Source: Phocoena phocoena | Lineage: Eukaryota > Chordata > Mammalia > Artiodactyla > Phocoenidae | NCBI RefSeq assembly: GCF_963924675.1 | Contig: NC_089232.1 | Location: 44,308,522 to 44,372,521, forward strand | DNA: 64,000 nt | Direction: 5' to 3' | Part shown: one piece after another, positions 51,831 through 63,600 of the stretch | Position numbering within the stretch: the stretch's first letter is position 1 | How the letters are laid out: each line of letters begins with the position of its first letter | Position numbers and translations under genes: made by a program | Notes under the pieces: generated by a model | What the model saw: the letters and a program-made list of their open reading frames with translations, nothing else | Told to the model about the DNA's origin: nothing | Databases searched by the model: none

Positions 51831-52237
51831 TCAGTGTAATAGGTCCCAGAAACACATTCCTCTACTTGGTTTATACTTCCCAAATCCCACATATCTATCC
51901 ATTTGCACTTGTATAATTATCCCTCTTTGGAGTATTTGATATAACATACCTTATTGCCTATATTAAACTATCTGTTTCCACTAATATTTGGGTTGCTGGG
52001 CTTATCTTACAAATCCAGAAGAATACTGGCTGAGTTCTCAATTTTTCTGTATATTGGTAAAGACAGTACTGGATAGCTATAATTCAGTTTTCTAAAATGT
52101 AATATTTTTTAAAAGTAATACCTATGTACAATTTTAAAAGCAATTTAAATTGTAATTTAGTTATAAAAGACTTATAATAACTAATAATATTTTTATTTCT
52201 GGCCTTCATATTAGCTATGATGTTTCAAAATTAATTA

Positions 52238-52548
52238 ATTAGTTTAGTTTTTGACTGCATTGGGTCTTCTTTGCTGCAGATGGGCTTTCTCTAGTTGCGG
52301 TGAGTGAGGGCTACTCTTTGTTGCGGTGCGCGGGCTTCTCATTGCAGTGGCTTCTCGTGGCAGAGCACGGGCTCTAGGCATATGGGCTTCAGTAGCTGTG
52401 GCTCGTCAACTCTAGAGCGCAGGCTCAGTAGTTGTGGCGCATGGGCTTAGTTGCTCCGCAGCATGTGGGATCTTCCCGGACCAGGGATTGAACCTGTGTC
52501 CCCTGCATTGGCAGGTGGATTCTTAACCACTGCGCCACCAGGGAAGTC
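52238..52548 (-). mobile_element. Long CHR-type SINE
   Basis: TTTTTGACTGCATTGGGTCT, CTAGTTGCGGTGAGTGAGGG ... GGGATTGAACCTGTGTCCCC ... CCAGGGAAGTCC. Target-site duplication TTAGCTATGAT on both sides (about 52213 and 52550). Confidence 0.92.
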
Positions 52549-53278
52549 CTTAGCTATGATTTTTGAAAAGAAAATATGAAGGATGGAAGAAAGGAAGGGA
52601 AGGAGAGGGTATTTCAGCAGCACTGATTCTTTATGTACCAATGGCTTAACACCCTTTTTTCTTCGAGACTTGTATGATTGATAGAAAGCTACTATGTATC
52701 CGTTGACAGAACTTGGAAAAAAATGTGTTCATGAAAGCCAAGAGGATGAATTAGGTACAGAAATCTGGAAAAAGCTTGAAACAGAAGCTGTTGTTGTTGT
52801 TACTGCTAATTTTGCTTTGGTTTTAAAATGTTTTTTCCTCCACTCATTATTCTTCTTCTTTGTTAGCAGTACCTTTGGCAGTTTACCCAAGGAAAGTGAA
52901 ATTTGTCAAGTGAATCTAAATTAAAATGCCTGGAGATGGAGTTGGGAGGAAGAGCAAGAATATAAAGTCAAGTGGGGGAAGGAGAAAGAGTTGAGTTGTG
53001 AGCTGTACAGGGCTTGGAAGTTGTGAGAACCTCCTTATATGCTGCACTGAAAGAGGTATAACATGAGCCTCGTGGCATAGGAGCCTGTGCTAGACCAGCT
53101 CTACCACGATATAGTTTTGTGTCCTTTTCCTCATGAATTTATTTTGGCTAGATAATTCCTTTTGTCATTCACAACTCAAAAATTCAGTAGTTCCACAGAT
53201 GATTTCCCAGTGCTTTTTCACCTTCTGCCTAAATTGTAAATACCAGGATTCAACACCAGCATCAGCAACATATTGTGG

Positions 53279-53374
53279 GAGCTTCCCTCACGGTCCCGTG
53301 GTTAAGACCCTGCGCTTCCCTGGTCAGGGAACTGAGATCCCACATGCTGCACAGTGCGGCCAAAACAAAAACAA
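53279..53374 (+). mobile_element. Internally deleted SINE
   Basis: GGAGCTTCCCTCACGGTCCC, GTGGTTAAGACCCTGCGC joined to TTCCCTGGTCAGGGAACTGA; the B-box region is lost. Target-site duplication CAACATATTGTGG / CAACATATTCTGG (53267 and 53378). Confidence 0.82.
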
Positions 53375-53449
53375 ACCCAACATATTCTGGATACCTGTTT
53401 TGTGTATGGTCTCTGCTATCAAGATTACAACTTCAGTGGGAAGAGACAG

Positions 53450-53880
53450 AATATTGTAAAAAATAACTAAAAATAATTCCTTAGTATTATCTAATATCCA
53501 ATCTGTATTCACATTTCACAAATTGCTTAAAAATGCCTTTTTACAGTTGAGTTGTTCCAATTAGGATCTAAACAAGGTCCATGTATTCTATTTCGTTGTG
53601 GTGTCTCTGCATATAGAGTATTCTTCCTCTCTTTTTCTCTCTCTTGCCATTGACTGATTGGACTGGCTTGGTTGTTACTGGGAATGTTCCACATTTTAGA
53701 TTTGTCTGATTGCTTCCTTATGGTATTATTTAACTTGTTTTTCTTTTTCCCATATTTCCTGTAAATGGAAGCTAGCTGTAAAAACTTAACTAGATTTAGT
53801 TTCAACTATTTTGGCAAGGATGCTTCATAGGTGATGCTGAGTATTTCACATTTCATCACATTATCATGCACTAAATAGTT
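53450..53880 (-). mobile_element. Old L1-like 5'-region relic
   Basis: ACAGTTGAGTTGTTCCAATT, GTTCCACATTTTAGATTTGT, TGATTGCTTCCTTATG and GTGATGCTGAGTATTTC resemble old L1M sequences in minus orientation. Tentative. Confidence 0.45.
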
Positions 53881-53889
53881 GTCTCATGT

Positions 53890-54110
53890 CATTGCTTTTT
53901 GAGATAACATCCAAAATCCTTAACATGGCCTAACAAATTCTGCATAATCTGAATTCCAGCTGATCTCCTACCGTATTACACATTATTTTGAGCCACACAC
54001 TTGTATTTTTTCTGTTCCTCTTGTAAGGGGCTTGAAAATATGCTGTTTCTTTTACCTGGAAGGCTCATCCCGTTCTTTTTACCTAGTTAATAATTTCTTT
54101 TACTTCAGGC
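53890..54110 (+). mobile_element. L2 3' fragment
   Basis: CATCCAAAATCCTTAACATG, CTGCATAATCTGAATTCCAG, TTTTACCTGGAAGGCTC fit the L2 3' end. Confidence 0.55.
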
Positions 54111-54284
54111 TTTAGCTTGGTTAAAAATTCCTCAGGGAAACCTTTTATGACTTCCTTAATTATGCCACATTTCTTTTTTCTAGGCTGTCCTTTATTGCTA
54201 TTATCATGGTTACAGTCAGGGACAGTACTTTTTATTGATGGCAAGGACAGCACATTTTGAGGGTGTGGAAAATGGGGGAAGGTT

Positions 54285-54700
54285 ACTCTGTTAGTTTTCT
54301 AGGGCTGCTGAAACAAAGTACCACAAACTGAATGGCTTAACCACACAAATTTGTCTCAGTTCTGGAGGCCAGAAGTCTGATACAAGGTGTTGGCAACGTT
54401 GGTTCCTTTGGAAGACTGTAAGGGAATAATTGGTTTCAGACCTTTGCCTCTCTCCTTGGCTTATAGGTGACCACCTTCTCTATATCTCTTATGTCATCTT
54501 CCCTCTATGTGCTCTATGTGTGTCCATATTTCCTCTTATATGTATGCCAGTCATATTACATTAGGACCCACCCTAATGAACTCATTTTAACTCTGTAAAG
54601 ACCCTATCTCCAAATAAGGTCACATCTTGAGGTACTGGGGATTAGGGCTGCAACTTATGAATTTTGGGAGGGCACATACAATTCAACCCATAACAGTTAC
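54285..54700 (-). mobile_element. LTR-like repeat, MaLR type, reverse orientation
   Basis: TTAGTTTTCTAGGGCTGCTG, AAAGTACCACAAACTGAATG, AGTTCTGGAGGCCAGAAGTC, CCAAATAAGGTCACATCTTG, AATTCAACCCATAACA. The reverse complement resembles the repeat at 18215-18690. Confidence 0.55.
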
Positions 54701-54834
54701 CATTATATCACCAAAATCAAACACAGTATTGGGTACAAAGTAAGTTGCAATAAGCAGGTCAATGAATAAATACCAAGTTGGACCTGGAATCTTTCATATT
54801 TAATGCCAATCTTGTGAATTAGCTTTACTCTAGC

Positions 54835-55440
54835 TTTATTTTGTTGGTAAATTTTATTGATATATACATATACACAATAATAAATTCTGAAAATTGCACA
54901 AGTTATAACTGTACAGCTCAATAACTTTTCACAAAGTCAACACATTTATGTAACCAACTCCCAGATGACGAAATAACACCCCTGGGATCCTAGAAGCCCC
55001 CTTTCAGTCATTATTATCCCCCTCCCAGAGATAGCCACTATCCTGACTTCTCATACCTTAGATGAGTTTTGCCTGAGTTTGAATTTTAGATAAATGAAAT
55101 CATAATGTATTTATTTTTGTGTGTTTGGTTCTTTATTATTTTTGTGGTATTCATCCATGTCATGTGCAGTTGTTTATTCTCATCACTATTTATTATTCCA
55201 TTGTGTAAGTATACCACAGTTCTACCATAGATGGACATCTACGTTGTTTCCAGCATAGCACATACACATAGTGCTTTCATGAACATTTTTGTACATGTCT
55301 TGTTCATGAACATATATGTGCATTTCTGTTGGATTCCTGCTTTATTTTTTAGGTTGTATGTTGATGGGTATTAGGTCATACTAGTAGCTGTAATTTTCAG
55401 GGTCAACACTGCATTAATGTTTGATTTATGACATTGTTCT
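54835..55440 (-). mobile_element. Old L1 fragment
   Basis: AACTGTACAGCTCAATAACT, ACCCCTGGGATCCTAGAAGC and CATGAACATTTTTGTACATG. Minus-orientation L1M 3' region. Confidence 0.65.
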
Positions 55441-55539
55441 CTGACGGCTGTAATGAAATAGCTGTAATAGAAATTCTCCATTGGGTTAGAAATATCCAAA
55501 ACTTGTCATATTTTTCTAAACCCATGGCTTTAAAATAGA

Positions 55540-55865
55540 TTTTATTATTTTAAGCAGTTGTAGGTTCACAGCAATATTGAGCAGAACATATAGAGATTTC
55601 CCATATACCCCCTGTCCTCACATATGCATAGCGTCCCCTGTTATCAATACCCGCTCCGCTCCAAGTGGTGCATTTGTTATAATGAATGAGCCTACAGTGA
55701 CACATCATTATCACCCAATGTCCATAGTTTACATTAGGCTTCACCCTTGGTGTTGTACATACTGTGGGTTTGGACAAATTTATAATGACATGTATCCACC
55801 ATTATAGTATCATACACAATAGTTTCACTGCCCTAAAAGTCCTCTGTGTTTTACCTATTCATCTC
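55540..55865 (-). mobile_element. Old L1 fragment
   Basis: TAGGTTCACAGCAATATTGA, AGATTTCCCATATACCCCCT, GTCCATAGTTTACATTAGGC, AGTATCATACACAATAGTTT; a separate L1M-type piece. Confidence 0.7.
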
Positions 55866-55892
55866 CCATGGCTTTTTTTTAAAAAAATTTAT

Positions 55893-56234
55893 TTGTTTAT
55901 TTATTTATTCTTTGGCTGCATTGGGTCTTCGTTGCTGTGCGCGGGCATTCTCTAGTTGCATTGAGCAGGGGCTACTCTTTGTTGTGGTGCGCTGGCTTCT
56001 CATTGCAGTGGCTTCTCTTGTTGTGGAGCACAGGCTCTAGGCTTATGGGCTTCAGTAGTTGTGGCACGTGGTCTCAGTAGTTGTGGCTTGCAGGCTCTAG
56101 AACACAGGCTCAGTAGTTGTGGCACACGGACTTAGTTGCTCCGCAGCATGTAGAATCTTCCCGGACCAGGGCTCGAACCCGTGTCCCCTGCATTGGCAGG
56201 CGGATTCTTAACCACTGCACCACCAGGGAAGTCC
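55893..56234 (-). mobile_element. Long CHR-type SINE
   Basis: TTTATTTATTCTTTGGCTGC, TTGGGTCTTCGTTGCTGTGC ... GGGCTCGAACCCGTGTCCCC ... CACCAGGGAAGTCCC. CCATGGCTTTTTT flanks both sides. Confidence 0.93.
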
Positions 56235-56309
56235 CCCCCATGGCTTTTTTCATTTTTATACGAGGCACCTCTTTGCCTGCCATGTATGAAGAGAACAAAT
56301 ATTTTTAAA

Positions 56310-56520
56310 GTGTTCTCTCTGTGCCAGACACTGTGCTAGTACTATTAATATGTATTCTTATTAAATCCTCACAAAAATTTTGTGAAATAGATATTATTAT
56401 CCCCATTTTCATAGGTGAAGAAAAGGGAATTCAGAAGGCAAAGTAACATGCCGAAGATCACATAGCAAGGACCATGATGAACCAAGTTTCTCTGACTCAA
56501 ATTAGGTGTTCTGTCCACCA
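56310..56520 (-). mobile_element. MIR
   Basis: GTGCCAGACACTGTGCTAGT, TTATTAAATCCTCACAAAAA, TTATTATCCCCATTTTCATA, GATCACATAGCAAGG; nearly complete minus-orientation MIR. Confidence 0.85.
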
Positions 56521-56875
56521 CAGCAACAGAAGGGAGGAAAATGTTTCTTTCAGAGTCTGAAAGATTTAATTGTACTAGTTACATTTTTGTTTAATTATTG
56601 TAGTCAAGCATTTATCAAAATGAATTTCCATTAATTTCATTCCTTTGCAGAGGTTTAGAGATTTTCTGAAACAAATTTAATCAAAAAATTTTCTTAACAT
56701 TTAAAACTTTTTCTAAATCCTGGATAATTAGAAAATAACCGTTATTTTCAATCACTTTTTTAACCTTAACAGATGAAAATGTTATTTTTCAGTTGCCTTT
56801 AATTCTGTTAGATTGCTGAAACATAAGTTAAAAGTCAGAGTACAGGCCTCATGATTTTTTTTAAACTTTTCCCAT

Positions 56876-57035
56876 TTTATTTATTTATTTATTTATTTAT
56901 TTATTATTTATTTATTTATTTATTTGCCACACCACGTGGCATGTAGGGATCTTAGTTCCCCAACCAGGGATTGAACCCATGCCCCCTGCAGTGGAAGCAC
57001 AGAATCCTAACCACTGGACTGCCCGCGGAATTCCC
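56876..57035 (-). mobile_element. Truncated tRNA-derived SINE with TTTA-repeat tail
   Basis: About 50 bp of TTTA units (the tail on the minus strand is TAAA), then GCCACACCACGTGGCATGTA, GGGATTGAACCCATGCCCCC and CGGAATTCCCC. Confidence 0.87.
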
Positions 57036-57842
57036 CTCAACTTTTCCCATTTTACAGAAGGCTCATAATTTCTTTCATTCCCTCTCAGAAAAAACAGCAT
57101 TTTAACAAAGGTAAACCAATATAGCACCACTGAACCCATAGAAAGTTGTCAGTTTGCTAGTAGTTGCAATTTGTTATGTTCTTGAATAAAAAAAAAATTA
57201 GGTACATAATAAAGATCCTATTATTTAGCAATTTCCTTTTGCTTCTTTTTTATTGTCAGTTATCTACAGGTACCCTCCATACCTTGGGAATCTATGTCAG
57301 TCTCTCCTTGATATTCTTTTCTTAGCCTCCAAATAAAAGGTCACTCTCAAGTATCTATAGATGTCTGGTCCTACTGTAAATGAGTGAGATGTTTCACAGC
57401 CAGGCATAGGGGGATCTAGGGACTTTTTAAAAGGAACAATTGTGGTAGGTTCCAGCCAATTTTGTCGTGCAGGATTATGGACTTAGAATTACCCTATCAG
57501 AAGCTGGAAATGTAGATTTGACAAGAGCAATCCTGATTTTCAGAGTACTGTGTAGGCCACACAGAACACATATCTACAGACTACACTTGACCTATAGACC
57601 ACCAATTTAAAACCTCTTTCCTAAACTCAGGAGGCCAGATTTAATTTCTTGTTTCCATTGACTTTAAATGAAGCTTTTTGAATGGTTAAAGGAAATAAAA
57701 TGCTACCATGTTTTCTCATTCAGAAAAAGCTGCTACAGAATGCCCAATTTACTGATGTCCTGGCAATAGAAGGCAGGATTCTTTAACCTACAAGTTACAG
57801 TTACTGTAATATGTATCACTGGTCCAGAATGGAGGCCATTTT

Positions 57843-58087
57843 TTTTTTTTTTTTTTTTTTTAAATAATTTGGCAAGTTCTTTATTTATTTATTCTTCAGT
57901 ACGTGGGCCTCTCACTGTTGTGGCCTCTCCCGTTGCAGAGCACAGGCTCCAGACACGCAGGCTCAGCGGCCATGGCTCACGGGCCCAGCCGCTCCGCGGC
58001 ATGTGGGATCTTCCCGCGCCGGGGCACGAACCCGTGTCCCCTGCATCGGCAGGCAGACTCTCAACCACTGTGCCACCAGGGAAGCCC
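57843..58087 (-). mobile_element. CHR SINE with long irregular tail
   Basis: GTACGTGGGCCTCTCACTGT to CCACCAGGGAAGCCC. Target-site duplication GGAGGCCATTTT at 57831-57842 and 58088-58099. The tail, about 50 bp, is poly(T) plus AATAATTTGGCAAGTTC not found in the other copies. Confidence 0.93.
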
Positions 58088-58541
58088 GGAGGCCATTTTG
58101 ATTTCTAACACAGAGGAACTTGGAAAGTAGCACAGATGTAATTTGTATGTAGAAAGAGGAAAAGAAACATGCTTCTTAAGTAAATTTGACACCTTTTTCT
58201 CTCACGCTAAAGAATTAATCTATCAGTATTCTCCAACTCTATTACCATAAGGATGGTAAAGAAGCAATATTATAGTTTTTAAAAATCAGTGCAAACTGTA
58301 CCTTCAAGCTCTCATGTGTACTGACATCTTAAGGCCTCTGAGGAGGATCCACCTTTTTCATCCAAGGAACAGTTGCATGAGTTATATTCTGTTTTGTTGT
58401 TTTCTTGGGTCAAATCATACAGTATGTACTATTATAAATAAGGCCAGCTTTAGTTGGATTTGTGCTTAACACGAAGTGCATGTCACCCTTGAACTCTGGT
58501 TATATGCAGATGGAGATGTCTAATAATAAACTCCCATCAGG

Positions 58542-58869
58542 ACTTCCCTGGTGGCACAGTGGTTAAGAATCTGCCTACCAATGCAGGGGACACAGGTTTG
58601 AGCCCTGGTCCGGGAAGATCCCACATGTCGCAGAGCAAATAAGCCCCTGTGCCACAACTACTGAGCCGGTGCTCTAGAGCCCGCGAGCCACAACTACTGA
58701 GCCTGCGTGCCATACTACTGAAGTCTGTGCGCCTAGAGCCGGTGCTCCACAACAAGAGAAGACCCCGCAATGAGAAGCCTGCGCACTGCAACGAAGAGTA
58801 GCCAACGCTCGCTGCAACTAGAGAAAGCCCGCATGTAGCAATGAAGACCCAACGCAGCCAAAAACAAAA
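58542..58869 (+). mobile_element. Long CHR-type SINE
   Basis: GACTTCCCTGGTGGCACAGT, GGTTTGAGCCCTGGTCCGG ... GAAGACCCAACGCAGCC and A-tail. Target-site duplication ACTCCCATC on both sides. Confidence 0.93.
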
Positions 58870-59427
58870 AACTCCCATCCATTTCCTCCTGAACTCTTTC
58901 CTCACCACACACACACTCACACAGTTTGAAAACAGAGAATCAATGTACATTTTGGAAGCAATGGGACTGAATTGTCAAAGATCCCTGCCAAGTTGCTTAA
59001 AGATCTAGGCGTTTATGGTTTAACGATCATGGGTTTTGAATTGCAGACCCTGACCAGAGAGCAAACAGTCTGCATGTAAAGTTTGCATGCAATTTTTGCC
59101 CAGCTTCTCTGGAGTGAGCACTTAAAATAATCATTTCCTGAACACAACATCCAGAAACAGGTTTGTGCTGACAATAGGATCAATAATGAGAGTGGGCAAA
59201 ACATTGACCAAGAGGCTCCAGTGGCTAGAATTTAAATGAAAGCACATATATTACAAAGACCCTTCTTTGGTTAGGATTTACTGGAATATAGTACAAATTC
59301 GATTCAGTAGATGGTGATAGAGATGCTACTAAGGCTTTCACCTCTTTCAGCGAATTGAATTGCTTTTATGGGGAAGATGTGATGCTGGTCTGGTTGTTGC
59401 TAGTCACATTTTTTAAAAATATAAACT

Positions 59428-59745
59428 TATTTATTTATTTATTTTAGGCTGCATTGGGTCTTCATTGCTGCGCGCGGGCTTTCTCTAGTTGCAGTGAGCT
59501 CGGGGGCTACTCTTTGTTGAGGTATGCAGTCTTATTATGGTGGCTTCTCTTGCTGCGGAGCATGGGCTCTAGGTGTGTGGGCTTCAGTAGTTGTGGCTCA
59601 CGGGCTCTAGAGTGCAGCCTCAGTAGTTGTGGCGCACGGGCTTAGTTGCTCCACAGCATGTGGGATCTTCCCGGACAAGGGATCAAACCCGTGTCCCTTG
59701 CAGTGTCAGGCGGATTCTTAACCACTGCACCACCAGGGAAATCCC
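59428..59745 (-). mobile_element. Long CHR-type SINE
   Basis: TTTATTTATTTATTTTAGGC, GGGTCTTCATTGCTGCGCGC ... GGGATCAAACCCGTGTCCCT ... CCACCAGGGAAATCCC. Lies between GTCACATTTT-type repeats (59403 and 59750). Confidence 0.92.
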
Positions 59746-59814
59746 GGCAGTCACATTTTAAAATATAGCATTCTGTTGGTAATCTTTGGTAATTTAAGGA
59801 CCATTCTTTTTTTT

Positions 59815-60112
59815 CCCCTAATTTTTTAATTGGGATAAAATACATCTTAACCATTTTAAAGTGTCCAGTTCACTGGTATTAAATATATTCATAATGTGTT
59901 ACCATTACCACCATCCATTTCCATAACTCTTTTCATCTTGTATATAAAATTGAAACTCTATACTTATTAAACAATAACTTCCCTCTTTCCTCCCCACAGC
60001 CCCTGGCAACCACCATTCTGCTTTCTGTCTATGATTTTTGAGTAAGTACCTCATATAAATGGAATCATACAGTATTTGTCTTTTTGTGACTGGCTTATTT
60101 CACTTAGCATAA
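59815..60112 (-). mobile_element. Old L1 3' region, left arm of an inverted pair
   Basis: ATTTTAAAGTGTCCAGTTCA, CCACAGCCCCTGGCAACCAC, TCATATAAATGGAATCATAC, TTATTTCACTTAGCATAA; minus-orientation L1M. Confidence 0.8.
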
Positions 60113-60925
60113 AAATTGAACATAAAATTACTATATGACCCAGCAATTCCACTTTGGGATATATACCAAAAAGAACTGGAAGCACAGTCTTGAAGAGATG
60201 CTTGTACATCCATGATCATAGCAGCATTATTCAAATAGCTAAAATGTGGAAGCAGGTATCCATTGACCAATGAATAAATAAGCAAAATATGGTATATGTG
60301 TACAATGGAATATTATTCAGCCTTTAAAAGGAAGAAAATTCTGACATATGCTACAACATGAATGAACCTTGAGGACGTTATACTAAGTTAAATAAGCCAG
60401 TCTCAAAAAGATGTATACTGTATGATTTCATTTATATGAGGTACTTAGTAGTCAAAATCATAAAGACAGAAAGTAGAATGGTGGTTTCCAGGGACTAGGG
60501 AGAGGGCAGAATGGGGAGTTATTGTTTAATAAGTATAGAGTTCCAGTTTTACAAGATGAAAGAGTTATAGTGATGGGTGGTAGTAATGGTAGCACATTAT
60601 GAATGTATTTAATACCACTGAATTGGACACTTAAAAATGGTTAAGATGGTAAAGTTTGTTATGTGTATTTTTTTTTTTTTTTTTTTTTTTTATGTGTTAC
60701 GCGGGCCTCTCACTGTTGTGGCCTCTCCCGCCGCGGAGGACAGGCTCCGGACGCGCAGGCTCAGCGGCCATGGCCCACGGGCCCAGCCGCTCCGCGGCAT
60801 GTGGGATCCTCCCAGACCGGGGCACGAACCCGTGTCCCCTGCATCGGCAGGCGGACTCCCAACCACTGCGCCACCAGGGAAGCCCTGTTATGTGTATTTT
60901 ACTACCAAAAAAAAAAAAAAAATGC
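60113..60925 (+). mobile_element. Old L1 3' end, plus orientation, cut by a SINE
   Basis: ATATGACCCAGCAATTCCAC, GAATATTATTCAGCCTTTAA, AATAAGCCAGTCTCAAAAAG, then the 3' UTR to ACCACTGAATTGGACAC and a terminal A-tract at about 60906. A SINE occupies 60671-60885. Confidence 0.85.
60671..60885 (-). mobile_element. CHR SINE, short type
   Basis: Poly(T), TATGTGTTACGCGGGCC to CCACCAGGGAAGCCC. Target-site duplication TGTTATGTGTATTT on both sides. Close to the expected family consensus, so probably young. Confidence 0.95.
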
Positions 60926-61020
60926 TACTTTAATAGCTCTGTCCCCACCCATTTTGGTTGTTGATGTCACTAAATTACATCTTTAAACACTGTGTGCCCA
61001 AAACCATAAACTAGTAATTC

Positions 61021-61225
61021 TTTTTTTTTTTTTGCTGTACGCGGGCCTCTCACTGTTGTGGCCTCTCCCACCGTGGAGCACAGGCTCCGGATGCGCAGGC
61101 TCAGCGGCCATGGCTCACGGGCCCAGCCGCTCCGCGGCACGTGGGATCTTCCTGGACCGGGGCACGAACCCGCGTCCCCTGCATCGGCAGGCGGACTCTC
61201 AACCACTGCGCCACCAGGGAAGCCC
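61021..61225 (-). mobile_element. CHR SINE, short type
   Basis: Poly(T), GCTGTACGCGGGCCTCTCAC to CCACCAGGGAAGCCC. Target-site duplication TAGTAATTCTTTT on both sides. Confidence 0.95.
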
Positions 61226-61301
61226 TAGTAATTCTTTTAAATGCATTAGTCTCCTAAGTGATGTAGAAGACAAAATTTAGGGTTACAAACCAAAGTCACA
61301 G

Positions 61302-61594
61302 GGACTTCCCTGGTGGGGCAGTGGTTAAGAATCCGCCTGCCAATGCAAGGAACATGGGCTCAATCCCTGGTCCAGGAAGATCCCACATGATGCAGAGCAA
61401 CTAAGCCCATGTGCCACAACTACTGAGTCTGCACTCTAGAGCCTGTGAGCCACAACTACTGAAGCCCATGCGCCTAGAGCCCATGCTCCGCAACAAGAGA
61501 AGCCACTGCAGTGAGAAGCTCACGCACTGCAACTAGAGAAAGCCCACATGCAGAAAGAAGACCCAATGCAGCCAAAAAAAAAAAAAAAAAAAAA
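61302..61594 (+). mobile_element. Long CHR-type SINE
   Basis: GACTTCCCTGGTGGGGCAGT, GGGCTCAATCCCTGGTCCAG ... GAAGACCCAATGCAGCC and 21-bp A-tail. Target-site duplication AACCAAAGTCACA / AACCGAAGTCACA. Confidence 0.94.
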
Positions 61595-61699
61595 ACCGAA
61601 GTCACAATAATACTAGCATTTTGACTAATAATTTTAAAAAATGTACTAGTCTCTTAAATCATATAGATGATAAAAGGGGGAGTTACAAACCATCGTTAC

Positions 61700-63600
61700 A
61701 TAATATGAGCTTTTATAGTTGCTTATGTGTTTACTTTATTGAGATCTTTATTTCTCCATATGGCTTTGAGTTACTGTCTAGTGTCTTGTCATTTCACCCT
61801 GCAGGACTCCTGGAGCACTGCTTTCAGAGAAGGTCTGATGGTAACAAACTCTGTCCACTTTCATTTATCTGAGAATGTCTTAATTTTTCCCTCACTCTTG
61901 AAGGACAGTTTTGCTGGATCTAGGATTCTTACTTGACATTTTCTATTTTTTTTTTCTTTTAGCATTTTGAATAGCACTGCCTCTGGCCTCCAAAGCTTGT
62001 TTCTGATGAGAAATCTTCAATAATCTTACTGAAGATCCCTTGTATATGATGAATCACTTCTCTCTTGCTGTTTTCAAGATACTCTTTTTGTTTTTGTCTT
62101 TTGAAAGTTTGATTATATTATGTCTCAGTGTGGGTTTCTTTGAGTTCATCTTGTTTGGAGTTCACTGAGATTCTTGGATATTTATTTCATGTCTTTCATC
62201 AAATCTGAGAAGTTTTCAGCCATTATTTCACCAAATATTCTCTCTTCTCTTTTCCCTCTCTCTTCTTTTGGGACTCCCACATGTATATGGTGGTCCCCTT
62301 AATGGTGTCCTATAGGTCCCTTAGGCTCTGGTATTTTTCTTCTTCAGTTTTTTTTTTCTTTCTGTTCCTCAGACTCAATATTTCCATTTTTCTATCTGCT
62401 GCTGAAATCTGCCTTTGAATTCCTCTAGTGAATTTTTCATTTCAGTTATTGTACTTTTCAATTCCAGAATTTCTTTTTGGTTTAGTTTTAGGTTTTCTAC
62501 CTCTTTATTGATATTTTTATTTCATTCAGCCATCATTTTCTTGTCTTTATTTACCTCTCCCTTTAGTTTTTTGTTCTCCCCTTAGCACCTTTAAGACAGT
62601 TTTAAATAAGTCTTTGTCTAGTAGATCTGAAATCAGTTCTGTTTCAGGGATAGTTTCTGTTGATTTTCTTTTTTTCCTTTGGATGGGTCATACTTTCCTA
62701 TTTCTTTATATGCCTTGTGATTTTTTGTTGAAAACTGAACTTTTTTTTTTTTTTTTGTCTGTGCTGCATGGTTTGTAAGATCTTATTTCCCCAACCAGGG
62801 ATTGAACCTGGGCCCTCAGCAATCAAAGCCTAGAGTCCTAACTACTGGACCACCAGGGGATTCCTGAAAACTGGACATTTGAATCTAATAATTTGGCAAC
62901 TCTGGAAATCAGCTTCTCTCCCTTGCCCAGGGTTTTCTGTTTTTGTTTTTGTTTCTGTTTTGATTGTTGTAAGTTGTGTCTGTGCCAGGGATCTGCTTGA
63001 GTTGTAAACGTAACGTTTTCTCAGATCTTTTCTGAGCCCATGCTTTCCTCTGAGTGTGCATGATGACTTTCTAATTTCCCCTGTATATGGAATTGCTTTT
63101 GAATGTCCTACTCTTTCATATCTGTCCCCCAAAAAGGGAAAAAGAGAAAAATGGAAGGAGGAAAAGAATGAGTATTGGCCCTTTAAATCCCCAGAGGTCA
63201 CTTCAGCTGGAGCAGAGAGGGACTTTCAACAGTGGGGGGAGGTGCAACTAGAGATCTGGATTAGCAATCCGTACTCAGAGCACAGATCCCTTATGTTTGG
63301 AAGACATGGTTCTTCTTGACCACCTTGGCTCCTGCAAGCTACGTGCAAGCTGCTCCAGGAACAGGTGCACAGCTGCCTGCCATGGGGCTGTGGGTATGGG
63401 ATGGGTAGCTGCTACTGTACTAAGAGCTAAAATTGACTGCAGTTAACTGCACTTTACTGTCCAAGCCTTCGTCTGGAAGTTGCAAGCCTTCAGTAGCCTT
63501 CAGAGTCCCCATAGTTGCGTCAGACAGGTTCTGCCTGAGCAATTGTTGTTTAGGAGGCAAGACAGATTCCTGGTGCTCCCTACTCTGTCATCCTCCCAGA
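61700..63600 (-). mobile_element. Old L1 5' half (ORF1 and upstream), decayed
   Basis: Minus-orientation. GAGAAGTTTTCAGCCATTAT, TTTCACCAAATATTCTCTC and GGGACTCCCACATGTATATG are the L1 ORF1 RNA-binding region; beyond 62500 lies probable ORF1 N-terminal and 5' UTR sequence. A SINE is inserted at 62738. No long open frame. Confidence 0.6.
62738..62864 (-). mobile_element. Truncated tRNA-derived SINE
   Basis: Poly(T), GTCTGTGCTGCATGGTTTGT, GGGATTGAACCTGGGCCCTC, CCACCAGGGGATTCC. Target-site duplication GAAAACTGAAC / GAAAACTGGAC (62730 and 62866). Confidence 0.88.

Noticed and set aside
59815..60660. Twin-priming 5' inversion of a single L1
   Set aside because: The two arms cover the same L1 segment, whereas twin priming gives adjoining, not overlapping, segments.
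60656..60964. Repeated open frames with RYAGLSLLWPLPLRSTGSGR-like peptides at many places
   Set aside because: All come from the reverse complement of CHR SINEs; they recur wherever the SINE does and are not a protein family.
63056..63319. Open frame near the right edge as an exon of the next gene
   Set aside because: It lies in decayed L1-like sequence with no splice-site pattern and no recognised protein.
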